Assembly: GCA_965223305.1 (NCBI GenBank)
Contig: CBDCWT010000079.1
Span: 1 to 64,000, forward strand
DNA from: CBDCWT01 sp965223305
Lineage (GTDB): Bacteria; Planctomycetota; Planctomycetia; Pirellulales; Pirellulaceae
Length of the DNA stretch: 64,000 nt
Direction of reading: 5' to 3'
Part shown: positions 27,637-37,282 of the stretch, piece by piece
How positions within the stretch are numbered: position 1 is the stretch's first letter
Layout of the letters: each line of letters begins with the position of its first letter
Position numbers and translations under genes: made by a program
The notes under the pieces: generated by a model
Database searches by the model: none
Told to the model about the DNA's origin: nothing
The model's input: only the letters and a program-made list of their open reading frames with translations

Positions 27637-28671
27637 CTAAGCACACCGTGGGTCTCCTTCTTGTTGTGTCAAACAGTGGATTGCCCCTAAGCCCCAGATA
27701 ATCTCTGCGGCATCGAACCCGATCACTGCTCGGTCCGCAAACAGGTCGCGTAGTATTCCCAGCGCGGTGTCGTCCGCCGGGTCCCCGAACTGGGGTACGA
27801 GAACCGCTCCGTTTGCGATGTAGAAGTTGCAGTAGCTGGCCGGTAGACGTTGACTGCCAGCGAACATCGCTGCAGGCCGCGGCAGGGGCACTACATCGAC
27901 CGCCCGACCATCGACGATTAGCTCGCGGAGTTGACCTAAGTTCTCTTGGAGCGGTTCGTAGTCGACGTCATGGCGATCCTGAGCTACGGCTGCAACAAGT
28001 GTTGTGGGTGCCGTGAAGCGAGCCAATTGGTCGACGTGTCCGTCCGTGTCGTCGCCAGCAAGCACGCCTCTGGCCAACCAGATCGTGCGAGTCGCACCCA
28101 AGTACGCCGCTAACAGTTGCTCGACCTCGCGCCGGCTCCGGCCGGGATTGCGATTCGCATTCAACAGACAAGAGCCAGCGGCCAGGAACGTCCCCCCGCC
28201 GTTGGAGTCGATCGCGCCTCCTTCCAGCACTAGATCGGGCTGAAACCTCCGGTAACCAAACGTCTCAGCGATTCTCCGTGGGACATCGTTGTCTTGGTCG
28301 AAGGGGGGGTACTTTCCTCCCCAAGCGTTGTAACCCCAGTCAACCAACGCCGGTTGCTTGCCGGCACCGACCAGAAAGGACGGTCCGTGATCGCGGCACC
28401 AGGCATCGTCGGTTGGGATGTCAATCAGCTGGACGTTCGATAGGTGTCCCACTTGTTTGTCAGCATCGCGACGGACTTCACCGTCAGCGGCCAGCAACAT
28501 CACGGGTTCGAATTGCGCCAAGACCTGGACCAGTTCTGTGAATCGCTCGCGCACGTGGGCGTACTTGCCAGGCCAGGTATCGCGATTGTGTGGCCAGGAA
28601 AGCCATGTCGCCCGATGCGGTTCCCATTCTGCCGGCCAGCGGTATCCCAGTTCAGCGGGCGTCTCGATCAC
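27637..28671 (-). CDS. aguA: Agmatine deiminase
   Basis: 344 residues of the peptidyl-arginine-deiminase fold. It converts agmatine to N-carbamoylputrescine. Family blocks are WEPHRATWLSWPHNRDTWPG, WCRDHGPSF, LEGGAIDSNGGGTFL and the histidine in DDTDGHVDQLARF; the nucleophilic cysteine is about residue 333 in AIHCLTQQE. It follows the N-carbamoylputrescine amidase gene by 16 bases on the same strand, giving a two-step route from agmatine to putrescine. Confidence 0.93.
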   Translation of the reverse strand: MIETPAELGYRWPAEWEPHRATWLSWPHNRDTWPGKYAHVRERFTELVQVLAQFEPVMLLAADGEVRRDADKQVGHLSNVQLIDIPTDDAWCRDHGPSFLVGAGKQPALVDWGYNAWGGKYPPFDQDNDVPRRIAETFGYRRFQPDLVLEGGAIDSNGGGTFLAAGSCLLNANRNPGRSRREVEQLLAAYLGATRTIWLARGVLAGDDTDGHVDQLARFTAPTTLVAAVAQDRHDVDYEPLQENLGQLRELIVDGRAVDVVPLPRPAAMFAGSQRLPASYCNFYIANGAVLVPQFGDPADDTALGILRDLFADRAVIGFDAAEIIWGLGAIHCLTQQEGDPRCA

Positions 28672-28687
28672 ACAGGCTCCTCAAGTG

Positions 28688-29563
28688 TCAAGAACGATCG
28701 CCATCCAGCCACCGTTTCAGCAAACCGTTGTAGGCATCAATGCGGCGATCGCGGAGGAAAGGCCAGTGCGTGCGGGCCGTTTCGATGAGCGACAAGTCGA
28801 AGTCTGCCACGACGACTTGCTGTTCGTGATGAGAACCCCGCGAGAGCACGTTGCCATACGGATCGATCAACGGCGAGGCACCCCAAAACAGCAGCTGATC
28901 TTCGCGGCCCACGCGGTTTGGTGCGACGACAAAGATGCCGTTGGCGATCGCGTGACTCCTTAACATCGTCTCCCAGGCGTCGTGCTGGCTCGCGCCAACC
29001 GTTTGCTCTTCGTCCGGAAGCCAGCCAATCGCCGTAGGGAAAAAGAGAATCTGGGCACCGCTGATCGCGGCCAAGCGCGCTGCCTCCGGGAACCACTGAT
29101 CCCAACAAACGCAAACGCCCACCTTGGCATAGGACGTTTCAAAGCTGGGGAACCCTAGGTCACCCGGCGTAAAGTAGAACTTCTCGTAGTACAGCGGATC
29201 GTCCGGGATGTGCATCTTGCGGTAGAGGCCGCAGAGCGAACCGTCAATGTCGAAGACAACCGCTGTGTTGTGGTAGACCCCTGCGTCCCGTCGTTCAAAC
29301 AACGATCCGATGATGACCACACGGTGCGCTGCTGCTGCGGCAGACAAGAGCTCGGTCGTCGGCCCGGGGATCGGTTCTGCGTCAGCGAAACGGCTGTGAT
29401 CCTCAGTCTGACACGGATAGGGGAGGTGGAACAGCTCCTGCAGGCAGATGACCGACGCTCCCGCTTGCACACCCGCCTCGATCAGCGCAAGCGCCTGATC
29501 AGCATTCGCCTCGCGGGAAGCGACACACTGCATTTGGATCGCAGCCACTGTGAGGTTGGCCAT
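28688..29563 (-). CDS. aguB: N-carbamoylputrescine amidase
   Basis: 291 residues of the nitrilase superfamily. The Glu-Lys-Cys triad is clear: Glu 43 (CLQELFHL), Lys 116 (LYRKMHIPD) and Cys 153 (VCVCWDQWFPE). DQWFPEAARLAAISGAQ and GASQHDAWE are typical of the carbamoylputrescine branch. It releases putrescine, CO2 and ammonia from N-carbamoylputrescine. First of the aguB-aguA pair; an arginine decarboxylase to supply agmatine is not in this window. Confidence 0.93.
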   Translation of the reverse strand: MANLTVAAIQMQCVASREANADQALALIEAGVQAGASVICLQELFHLPYPCQTEDHSRFADAEPIPGPTTELLSAAAAAHRVVIIGSLFERRDAGVYHNTAVVFDIDGSLCGLYRKMHIPDDPLYYEKFYFTPGDLGFPSFETSYAKVGVCVCWDQWFPEAARLAAISGAQILFFPTAIGWLPDEEQTVGASQHDAWETMLRSHAIANGIFVVAPNRVGREDQLLFWGASPLIDPYGNVLSRGSHHEQQVVVADFDLSLIETARTHWPFLRDRRIDAYNGLLKRWLDGDRS

Positions 29564-29876
29564 CGCTACACTTGCCCGCAGCAGTCAGCGAAAGACGCCG
29601 GCTCAGCAGGAGCTTCGCCCTCCCGGATTGGTCTCGCGCTTTCGGATTTTGTCTCGCGCTCCCGGATTGGTCTCGCGCTCTTTCCTGACTCGAGTTTGAC
29701 GTTGGGACAAAGGAATCAGCTGGAATGCGTTAGCATCCGGTTCTCGGAACCGTGGGCTAACGCCCAGCGGCTGATGTTTGGTGGGCTAACGTCCAGTGAT
29801 GTTTCGTGCGCTAATGCCCAGCGGCTGATGTTCTAGAAGCTACCTTGCTGGTGGCGATGATGGTAGCCTATGTCGC
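29564..29876. repeat. Intergenic block B, E, D, D-like, D-like
   Basis: No gene. It holds a reverse B module, two or three short repeats of TCTCGCGCTCCCGGATTGG (about 29630-29670), an E module (about 29718) and then three successive D cores (about 29750, 29780 and 29810), the later two degenerate. The start of bioD lies right after. Confidence 0.75.
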
Positions 29877-30557
29877 ATGGGACGGGAACCGCCAGGCCTG
29901 TTTGTCACTGGTACCGACACTGGCGTCGGCAAGACCTATGTCGCTTGCCGGATCGCCGCGTCGCTCGTTGCCTCCGGAAAACGCGTGGGCGTTTACAAAC
30001 CGGTGGAGAGCGGCGGTGGGCAAGGCCCGCCCGCCGACGCCCAACTCCTCTGGGAAGCAGCCGCTCGGCCCGGCGACTTTGAGCGGGTATGTCCCCAGTT
30101 CTTCCAGGCCGCACTCGCTCCACACCTGGCCGCGCGACTCGAGGGACAGGACATTGATGCCGGGCTGCTCCGAGCTGGCATCGACTACTGGCGTGACCGG
30201 AGCGAGTTCGTGCTCGTCGAAGGTGCCGGGGGGCTGATGTCCCCGGTAACCAGCGACGAATACGTGGCGGATCTGGCCATCGACTTTGGGTACCCGTTGC
30301 TGGTTGTCGCCCCGAACGTGTTGGGAGTTATCAATCAAACGCTACAGACATTGATCACCGCGTCGACGTTTCGGGACGGCTTGGAGGTTGCGGGGATCAT
30401 CTTGAACACATCCAGCAGCCCAGCCGGTGCGGACTTGAGCATCGAATCGAACCGGGCGGAGCTTGAGGAGCGATGTGTTCCGCCACTACTCGCCGAACTC
30501 GGCCACGGCGGTTTGGCATTCGACCGGGAAGTCGATTGGCTGGCGGTGTCCAAGTAG
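29877..30557 (+). CDS. bioD: ATP-dependent dethiobiotin synthetase
   Basis: 226 residues; closes the ureido ring of 7,8-diaminopelargonate to dethiobiotin using CO2 and ATP. The P-loop is GTDTGVGKT (residues 12-20), the substrate lysine is in VGVYKPVESG, and VEGAGGLMSPV is the second family signature. ATG 29877 lies just before the P-loop domain. No other biotin genes are adjacent. It is convergent with the aminotransferase gene, only three bases between stops. Confidence 0.93.
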   Translation: MGREPPGLFVTGTDTGVGKTYVACRIAASLVASGKRVGVYKPVESGGGQGPPADAQLLWEAAARPGDFERVCPQFFQAALAPHLAARLEGQDIDAGLLRAGIDYWRDRSEFVLVEGAGGLMSPVTSDEYVADLAIDFGYPLLVVAPNVLGVINQTLQTLITASTFRDGLEVAGIILNTSSSPAGADLSIESNRAELEERCVPPLLAELGHGGLAFDREVDWLAVSK

Positions 30558-30560
30558 GGC

Positions 30561-31754
30561 CTACAACACCGACGCGATGGCCGTACAGAGGCGATCCAGA
30601 TTGGTGTCCGTAATCCCGGCTACGTTAATGCGTCCACCCGCCGTGACGATGTAGATCGAGTGTTTCGCTTTTAGCTGGTCAACCTGCAACGGCGTGAGTC
30701 CCGAAAAGGAGAACATGCCCCTCTGTTGCGCGATGAAGGAAAAGTCGGCTCCAGGGGCTTTTTGGCTGATCGTCTTGACGAATTTCTGGCGGACCGATTG
30801 GATCCGATCGCGCATCGCGGCCAGCTCCCGGACCCACTGCTGACTTAGCGTATCGTCACCGAGCACCGCAGCCACAATGGCGGCGCCGTGCCGGGGAGGA
30901 GTCGAGTAGTTGGTGCGGACGCAGAGCTTAGCGTGGCTCAGCGCCGCTTGGGCCGCATCCTCAGAGTCAGCAATCAACGTCAACGCACCCACCCGCTCGC
31001 CATACAACCCGAAGTTCTTCGAGAAGGAGCTGCAAATCAGCATCTCGCACCCTGTACTGCACAACTCCAACAATCCAGCGGCATCTTCAGTCAATCCCTG
31101 ACCGAATCCTTGGTAGGCGAAGTCGACCAGAGGGAGCAGCTGGCGGGAATGCACCACCTCGGCAATCTGCTTCCATTCGTCCAGACTCGGGTCGATGCCC
31201 GTCGGGTTGTGGCAGCAAGCATGCAACAGGACCACATCGCCCTGTGGGATCTGTTGTAGTCCCGCGAGCATCGCGCGAAAGTCGAGACCCGTCGCCGATT
31301 CATTTAAGTATGGGTAGCTTGCGGTTTTGCGGTCTGCGGCCGCCAAGATGCCTGGGTGATTGGCCCACGTGGGCTTGCTATGCCAGACGCCTGATGCCGG
31401 TAGTTTACGTTTGAGGAAGTCCGCGGCGATACGCAGAGCCCCGGTTCCGCCAGGCGTCTGCAGAGTGACAGCACGCGGCGAGCTGGCGAGTTCGTGGCCG
31501 TCACCGAACAGCAGGCGTCGAACCTGGACACCGTAGTCCGGCAACCCATCGATCCCTAGATAGCCCTTGCTCTGTTCGCTGCTGTGCAGCTGTCTTTCTG
31601 CGTCCTTGACACATTCCAGGATTGGCGTGTTGCCCTCGGCATCTTTGTAGACACCGACACTCAGATTGATCTTTTCCGGATTGGGATCCTGCTTGAATGC
31701 TTCGGTCAGTCCCAAGATCGCGTCCGGCGGCGCTTTTTCTAGTTTTTCAAACAT
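30561..31754 (-). CDS. Class I aspartate/aromatic aminotransferase
   Basis: 397 residues with the aspartate aminotransferase Ialpha layout: LSVGVYKDAEGNTPIL near the N-terminus, GYLGIDGLPDY, the CHNPTGIDPS loop, the aspartate in PLVDFAYQGFGQG and the PLP-binding lysine at 246 (SFSKNFGLYGERVG). The family exchanges amino groups between aspartate, or aromatic amino acids, and 2-oxoglutarate. Substrate preference is not certain; the tyrosine/aspartate group is likely. Confidence 0.92.
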   Translation of the reverse strand: MFEKLEKAPPDAILGLTEAFKQDPNPEKINLSVGVYKDAEGNTPILECVKDAERQLHSSEQSKGYLGIDGLPDYGVQVRRLLFGDGHELASSPRAVTLQTPGGTGALRIAADFLKRKLPASGVWHSKPTWANHPGILAAADRKTASYPYLNESATGLDFRAMLAGLQQIPQGDVVLLHACCHNPTGIDPSLDEWKQIAEVVHSRQLLPLVDFAYQGFGQGLTEDAAGLLELCSTGCEMLICSSFSKNFGLYGERVGALTLIADSEDAAQAALSHAKLCVRTNYSTPPRHGAAIVAAVLGDDTLSQQWVRELAAMRDRIQSVRQKFVKTISQKAPGADFSFIAQQRGMFSFSGLTPLQVDQLKAKHSIYIVTAGGRINVAGITDTNLDRLCTAIASVL

Positions 31755-31951
31755 AGTTCCAGAGTTCTGGTGTTTTCTCGCCAGACAGGTTCAGATCGGA
31801 CAGAAGTGAATAGCCCCCAGTCAGCCCCTTATCTTACCAGTCAGCCGCATATCGTAGTCCGGAAGCCCGGCGGGGAGATAGACCCCATCGAGGGCGTGCG
31901 GTTCGGCCAAGCGGACAGAGATTTCGGATCGACGAACTACTCAGTCACTAC

Positions 31952-32131
31952 TAACCCGAATTATTCATGAGCGATCTGCTGCGAGGTCGTAAGTCCATCC
32001 GTGGCTTCGTCATGCTTCACAATTCTCCCTCGACGTATTGCTTCAATACGCCTGCGGAAGAATTGCTCGCCTTCCTTGCCACGAACGTACTTACAACCTC
32101 TCGCGACGATCTTCATGAATAATCCGGGCTA
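31952..32131. mobile_element. 180-bp palindromic MITE-like element, copy 2
   Basis: Same element as at 14359-14538, with TA at both ends and the CGTATTG-CTT-CAATACG centre. Its last three bases (32129-32131) form the TAG stop of the MFS gene on the minus strand, so the insertion lies exactly at or in the end of that gene. It differs from copy 3 at about two positions by eye. Confidence 0.87.
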
Positions 32132-33451
32132 ATCAGCTACTAGGCGGCGTGTGCAATTGACAAAGCCCCACCAGACGGCCGTCAGGACATACATCGCGCC
32201 GACGAAGAGGAACAACGCAGTCCAGCCGTATCCGCCCAGCACGAAGCCCATCGCCGGACCAGCCACCGTGGCTCCGATCGAGCCCACCATGTTGACGACG
32301 CCAAAGACGCGACCGGCTGCCGGTCCGCCGATGTCGGTGACCGTGCCCCACCAGGTCGGTTGACTCCAGTCGCTGAAGAACTTGCAGAAGAACAGCACGA
32401 ACATCACCAGGCGTCCATCACCGACAAGCAGGCTGGCCGAGATCAAGACTGCCGCCATCGTCTTACCACCGGACGCCACCAAACTTCGCGCCAGTCGCCG
32501 GTTGCCGGTCGCACGAATCAAGACGTCGTTCAAAACGCCGCCGCACATACCGCCCAGCGCGCCGCCCCAAATCGGCAGCCCCGCGAAGATCCCCATCTGA
32601 GACGGCGTGAAGCCCTTCTCTTCGATCAGGAACTGGGGCATATAGAATACGAATAGGTTATCGGCGAACGTGCTGCAGAACGACGCGGCCATGAAGAAGC
32701 CAACATTCACGACGTTGGCCCGGCTCCAGTGAATTCGCACCTTACCCGGTCCTGCCGGCGGCTCGCCAGCTTCGATCAAACGCTGCTCCTCTACGTTTGA
32801 CCGCGGATGTTCGCCCGGGCTATCTCGAAAAATAAACCAGAAGCCGATCGCATACATCAAACCGGCACTGGCCAACACGTACAGCGACACTTTCCAGTCG
32901 AGGCCGGCGGACGTCATCAGCAGCGTGCCGATGATGAACGGTGCGACGGCACCCCCGGCGCGGCCGGAGAACGATGCCACTACGCCCTGCAACGAAGTAC
33001 GGATACTCAGTGGAAACCAGCTCTTCGTGATCTTGCCCAAGTTCGGGTAACAGGGCGCTTGCGCCGCGCCGAATGCTAGCCGCAAGCCGAGCAGCCCCCA
33101 GAAACGGCCGGTCAGAGCGGGTCCGATCATCACGATCGACCACAACACGGTTGCGATCGGGATCATCAGCCGCGGGCCGAACACGTCGCCCGCCCAGCCC
33201 CCGGGAAATTGGCCGAAGGCGTACGTTAGGTTGAAGGCAGCATCCAGCCACCCCATCTGCTGATCGCTCAAGCCGTACTCGTCCTTGAAGAACGGTCTCG
33301 TGGCGCCCCACGAATATCTGTGCAGGTAGGTTAGAAAGCTGGTGAAGCACGCTAAAACAAAGATCAGCCAACGCGTGTTGGTGGGATGGCGCCGCGTTAA
33401 CTCCGGGGATCCGGAGCTGTCTGGTGGCGGTACGTGCGGCGGCTGGGACAT
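32129..33451 (-). CDS. MFS transporter
   Basis: 440 residues from ATG 33451; an upstream in-frame start would run through repeat module G. Twelve membrane helices are expected, with the MFS loop signature AGDVFGPRLMIP after helix 2 and the glycine/proline-rich FGQFPGG before it. YLHRYSWGATRPFFKDEYGL resembles the phthalate/glucarate/hexuronate permease group, so an organic or sugar-acid anion substrate is likely. The gene ends on the boundary of a MITE-like element, which supplies the stop codon. Confidence 0.88.
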   Translation of the reverse strand: MSQPPHVPPPDSSGSPELTRRHPTNTRWLIFVLACFTSFLTYLHRYSWGATRPFFKDEYGLSDQQMGWLDAAFNLTYAFGQFPGGWAGDVFGPRLMIPIATVLWSIVMIGPALTGRFWGLLGLRLAFGAAQAPCYPNLGKITKSWFPLSIRTSLQGVVASFSGRAGGAVAPFIIGTLLMTSAGLDWKVSLYVLASAGLMYAIGFWFIFRDSPGEHPRSNVEEQRLIEAGEPPAGPGKVRIHWSRANVVNVGFFMAASFCSTFADNLFVFYMPQFLIEEKGFTPSQMGIFAGLPIWGGALGGMCGGVLNDVLIRATGNRRLARSLVASGGKTMAAVLISASLLVGDGRLVMFVLFFCKFFSDWSQPTWWGTVTDIGGPAAGRVFGVVNMVGSIGATVAGPAMGFVLGGYGWTALFLFVGAMYVLTAVWWGFVNCTRRLVAD

Positions 33452-33720
33452 GCGGAGACACGAATGTGGCGGGTTTCGTCTTTCTTTACTCTCCCCTCGG
33501 GGAGAGTCGGCCCAAAGGGCCGGAGAGGGGGACACGCTTCGGGGCGATCCCTCCGGAGCAGCCCTCCTCCCCGGACGCTATCGCGTCGGTTCGCTGGGGA
33601 ACCGTGGGCTAACGCCCAGCGGCTGATTTGGAGCGTAGCCGAACTCGCCAGAGTTTGGCGGACTGCATGAAGCGTAAAAGCTGCACGACCTCCTTGCTGG
33701 AGGGGACTGAAGACAACCTG
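33452..33720. repeat. Intergenic modules G, H-type lead, D and A
   Basis: A G module (about 33489-33530, two hairpins), then a segment ending GACGCTATCGCGTCGGTTCG, module D (about 33600-33628) and module A (about 33637-33666) followed by a tail with CTGCACGACCTCC. The same lead-D-A-tail arrangement occurs at about 48916-49040 and, in part, at 219-310. Confidence 0.78.
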
Positions 33721-35265
33721 TCAGTTGAAGTTGCGCAACAACCGACGCCCTTTGTAGATGTGGTACATCTCGTCCGGACCGACCGGACGCAGCTTGTTTT
33801 GGGTACTACGCCACTGAACGGCCTCTTGGTCCACGACCGCAATTCCCTCCGTTCCCTCTCGGATGGCGCGCGCGACAAGTGCTCGATCACCAAAAAAGAA
33901 GGTGAGCCGCAGCGGACGGATCCCTTCATAGCCATCGTCGTGCAGTCGCCGGGTGAATCTCGCCACGTCGAGGCTGTGGGCTTCGTGCATCTCGGTGACA
34001 TCGAGCTCGTAGATGTCCTCGTGCTCCGCCTGCCAACCCGCGAAGGCTGCGTAGATGTCGTCCAACGACAGGTCGGCGATATCTGCGTGAAAAGCGTGTG
34101 TGACTGGTCCCGCAATCCCAACGTTGCTGAACTCGCCTTCCGCCAGCTGGTAGGAAAAACGGAACAGGTAGCAGTCGATCTCGTCGTCGTAACCCGGCCA
34201 ATATTGAGTGCGGGAATCCACCAGTTCCAGCGCGGTCGGCGGCAGGCCGATTTGTGAGGGATCCGCAAGCCACAGGGCCAGTTCGGCTTCCGCGCGTGAC
34301 TCGTCGGTTTGAAAACGCTCATCAATCTGATCGAGGCAATCCAGCTCGTGCGCGTAGGCCAGCACCCGCAGTCGGACCACCGGCTCGGCCACCAGCTCGG
34401 CGAGCGCCTCGATGCCGGCTGGCTGTTGGAGCGCGGCGAGCGCAGCGGCGGCTTCGGTGCGCAATCGCCGGTGTCGTAGCTCGAGAGTTTGGAACAACTT
34501 TCCAATGGCGACCTCGTCTCCGATCAACGCTAGGGCATGACAGAGAGCGACAGCCAGTGAGACGCTTTCATCAACCGCTTTGGCCAGCTCGGCAGCCTGT
34601 CCAGGTTCGGATCCCAGCGACTCTTCGAGCTTCATCAAGCGATGCGTCAATTCGCTCAGCAGGCCAACCAGCCGCGGTGCTCGCGAGGTGGCGGGGTGGC
34701 TGTCCACCAGGCCCTCGTTAGTCACGTAGTTCGAGAGATCCAACACCGAGGCCGCGAGGATGGGATGAGCGATTGCATCGAACAGGCGAGGAAACAGATG
34801 CTGTGGATCGAAGTCGCGTCGCCGAAACAGAGGTGACAGGGCTAACAGCACGGACCGCACGTCTTGAGGCGGGTCTGCGACAAGCCAATCTGCCAAGCGC
34901 GCCAGCTCGACATTCCCATGGGTTGCCACCAGCTGAAGGAGGACGGCGCGCGAAGCGCTATTAGGGCCGAGGCTCTGGTACAGCAACGCCAGCTGCCCCA
35001 TCAACCAAGCGGGCAGCCGCTCCGGTGGTGTCGTTCCCGCCGACCAATCGCGGTGGCAGAGACCTTGAAAGAGCTGCATCAGCTGCGCATCCTGCGCTGG
35101 GGTTGGAGCAGGCCGGCTGGCGAGCTCGGCCAGCACGCCGTACAGCTGGTCGTCGTCGGCGGATCGGTACCAGTCGGAGTCGGTTGGGGCAAGCGGCGCA
35201 CGGTCCCGGTCCGACGAGTTCTCGAGGCTCGTTAAGAAGTTTTCGTCATCGAGCGGCGCGACCAT
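33721..35265 (-). CDS. HEAT-repeat-like protein of unknown function
   Basis: 514 residues starting at ATG 35265 with GGAGG 7 bases upstream. The first 330 residues are helical and leucine/alanine-rich with HEAT-like pairs (RTEAAAALAALQQPAGIEAL, then ELVAEPVVRLRVLAYAHEL). The last 180 residues form a separate mixed domain with many aromatic and acidic residues (WPGYDDEIDCYLFRFSYQL, HDDGYEGIRPLRLTFFFGD) that was not recognised. No signal peptide or membrane helix, so it is cytoplasmic. It is divergent from the symporter gene, with repeats between. Confidence 0.7.
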   Translation of the reverse strand: MVAPLDDENFLTSLENSSDRDRAPLAPTDSDWYRSADDDQLYGVLAELASRPAPTPAQDAQLMQLFQGLCHRDWSAGTTPPERLPAWLMGQLALLYQSLGPNSASRAVLLQLVATHGNVELARLADWLVADPPQDVRSVLLALSPLFRRRDFDPQHLFPRLFDAIAHPILAASVLDLSNYVTNEGLVDSHPATSRAPRLVGLLSELTHRLMKLEESLGSEPGQAAELAKAVDESVSLAVALCHALALIGDEVAIGKLFQTLELRHRRLRTEAAAALAALQQPAGIEALAELVAEPVVRLRVLAYAHELDCLDQIDERFQTDESRAEAELALWLADPSQIGLPPTALELVDSRTQYWPGYDDEIDCYLFRFSYQLAEGEFSNVGIAGPVTHAFHADIADLSLDDIYAAFAGWQAEHEDIYELDVTEMHEAHSLDVARFTRRLHDDGYEGIRPLRLTFFFGDRALVARAIREGTEGIAVVDQEAVQWRSTQNKLRPVGPDEMYHIYKGRRLLRNFN

Positions 35266-35337
35266 CGCTTCCTCCCAGGTGCTCCCCGCCTGGCGGGCAT
35301 GCCACGATTCTATCACATATGGCGGGAAGGATCCTTG

Positions 35338-35420
35338 ATGTGCGTGGCCACGGCATAGGAGTGTGCCTGCTACGTTGGGCTACGGCACACGGAGTGTGCC
35401 TGCTACGTTGGCGTACTTCT
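35338..35420 (+). repeat. Two tandem C modules
   Basis: Two C modules (the second with the full stem GGCACACGGAGTGTGCC) end in TGCTACGTTGG and sit between the HEAT-like gene and the symporter gene, inside the likely promoter region of the symporter. Confidence 0.8.
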
Positions 35421-35453
35421 CTGGGGGCTGTTGCCGCTTTAGAATCGCGGCCT

Positions 35454-37055
35454 ATGGCAGGTACGCTCACCATCCTCGACTACGCCGTGTTGTCGATCTA
35501 TCTGTTCGGCACGCTCGGACTCGGGCTGGCGATCGGCCGCCGGATCAAGACCGGTAAGGACTTCTTCTTGGCCGGTCGCAACCTGCCCTGGTGGGCGATC
35601 GGCATGTCGCTTGTTGCCACCGATATCGGCGGGACCGATATCATCGGGGTCGGCGGCGCTGCTTATAGCTACGGCATGGCGGTTGCCAACTTCGAGTGGA
35701 TCGGCTGCGTCCCCGCGATGATTGTCGCCGCGTTCCTGTTTGTCCCGCACTTCTGGCGGACGGGGATCTACACCATCCCGGAGTTTATGGAACGCCGTTA
35801 CAACGTCGTCGTCCGAGTTGCCTTGGCCAGCTGTTGGTTGTTGTTCATGGCCTGCAACCTCGGTGTCATGCTCTACGCTTCTGCCAAGATGGTGACCATC
35901 TCGCTGGGGCTCAGTTTCTCGCCGGAGGGGCCACTGAGTGCCTTTGCCGGCCGCGAACTTCAGTTTTGCATTCTCTCGATCGCGATCGTGTCGGGTGCGT
36001 ATACGATCGCCGGGGGGCTGGCCGCCGTTGTCTATACCGACGCGATTCAATGCGCCGTGATGATTGTTGGATGCCTGCTCGTACTGATGATCGGCGTTTC
36101 CGAAATAGGTGGGTTCCGGGAGCTGTTCGAGCGTGTGGCGGCTCATGATGCGGGGGCAAGTTCAGCCCAGGGCGCTTTGGTCGAGCGGAACGAGGTGATC
36201 TTGCCAGTGGATACGGCCAGCCCGTTTCCTTGGTCCGGGATTTTGTTTGGGCTGGCCCTAGTACTCTCCCCGGCCTATTGGATTGGGAACCAGGCAATCA
36301 TTCAGCGATCGCTAGGCGCCCGCAGCGCTTTTCAGGCGCAAGCTGCCTACGTTTGGGGCGCGTTGCTCAAAAACATCATTCCAGTCGTCATCGCGCTGCC
36401 GGGTTTGGTCGCTTTCGCGCTGCTGCCCGATCTGGCTGACGGAGATCGTGCTTTCCCTTTGCTCGCCTCGACCCTGCTGCCGGCCGGTATACGCGGCATC
36501 TTTCTGGCAGCGTTTGTGGCCGCGTTGATGTCGAGTGTTGACTCGTACTTGAACGCCGCCGCTACGATTCTCAGCCGCGACCTCGTGCAGCGGTTTCGCC
36601 GTCGTTCGCTGAGCGATGAAGGTCTGTTGCGGTTTGGTCGGCTGGCGACCGTCTTGCTAATTGTCTGGGCGATCTGCTTTGCTTTCTGGTGCAGCACCAT
36701 CGAAGGCTCCGGCATCTACACGATCTTTCAAACGCTAATGTCGTTCTTTCAAGGTCCTGCGCTGGCGATTCTCTTGGCCGGCGTGCTGTGGCGGCGGGCC
36801 AACGGACCGGGGGCTGCGGCCGGCTTCTTATTGGGCATCGCGACGGCCGTCAGCCTATTCACCCTGAATCAACCGGTGGTCTACGGATGGCTGGGGTGGC
36901 AACCGCTGTTTCAGGTCGATGAGCCCTTTCTCTACTTCTCTGTCTGGGCGTTCCTCGTCGCCGGTGCCGTATTGGTGATGGTCAGTTTGGCGACTCGCCC
37001 CGAACCCGAATCGAAAGTCGGCCCGCTCATCCTTCGGTTGCGAGGGAGTCAATGA
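35454..37055 (+). CDS. Sodium:solute symporter (SSS family)
   Basis: 533 residues, about 13 membrane helices. ATG 35454 (MAGTLTILDYAVLSIYLFG) matches the family's normal N-terminus; the open frame extends 429 bases upstream through repeats but that part is not protein-like. Family blocks: GKDFFLAGRNLPWWAIGMSL, the sodium-site region ATDIGGTDIIGVGGAAY, and SSVDSYLNAAATILSRDL. Substrates of relatives include sugars, sialic acid and myo-inositol; none can be assigned. It overlaps the next small gene by ATGA, implying coupled translation. Confidence 0.9.
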   Translation: MAGTLTILDYAVLSIYLFGTLGLGLAIGRRIKTGKDFFLAGRNLPWWAIGMSLVATDIGGTDIIGVGGAAYSYGMAVANFEWIGCVPAMIVAAFLFVPHFWRTGIYTIPEFMERRYNVVVRVALASCWLLFMACNLGVMLYASAKMVTISLGLSFSPEGPLSAFAGRELQFCILSIAIVSGAYTIAGGLAAVVYTDAIQCAVMIVGCLLVLMIGVSEIGGFRELFERVAAHDAGASSAQGALVERNEVILPVDTASPFPWSGILFGLALVLSPAYWIGNQAIIQRSLGARSAFQAQAAYVWGALLKNIIPVVIALPGLVAFALLPDLADGDRAFPLLASTLLPAGIRGIFLAAFVAALMSSVDSYLNAAATILSRDLVQRFRRRSLSDEGLLRFGRLATVLLIVWAICFAFWCSTIEGSGIYTIFQTLMSFFQGPALAILLAGVLWRRANGPGAAAGFLLGIATAVSLFTLNQPVVYGWLGWQPLFQVDEPFLYFSVWAFLVAGAVLVMVSLATRPEPESKVGPLILRLRGSQ

Positions 37056-37282
37056 CCTGGCTGCATCAAATCGGTGATTGGTGCCGTGAGCTTTTGCTGC
37101 TTATACCGCGCCCGGTCGTGCGCACCCTGTTTGTCGCGCTGCCGGTCGCGGTGCTGCTGTGGGTGCTGTGGCTGCCACGAGCGAGAGCGGTGGAACGTCC
37201 GGGTGACAGTTGGGCCAAGAATCTCAAGGTTTGGGCAGCCCTGGCGTTATTGATCCAGATCGCGATCTACTCGTTGATCTGA
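37052..37282 (+). CDS. Small two-helix membrane protein coupled to the symporter
   Basis: 76 residues, two membrane helices (about residues 23-43, TLFVALPVAVLLWVLWL; and 58-75, VWAALALLIQIAIYSLI) with RARAVERPGDSWAKN between them. The ATG overlaps the symporter stop (ATGA at 37052-37055). Similar small proteins often follow SSS symporter genes, so it may be a subunit or stabilising factor; no experimental link can be read from sequence. Confidence 0.65.
   Translation: MTWLHQIGDWCRELLLLIPRPVVRTLFVALPVAVLLWVLWLPRARAVERPGDSWAKNLKVWAALALLIQIAIYSLI

Noticed and set aside
35025..35453. N-terminal extension of the sodium symporter by 143 residues
   Set aside because: The extension translates repeat modules and an antisense gene, and the family starts at the ATG at 35454.
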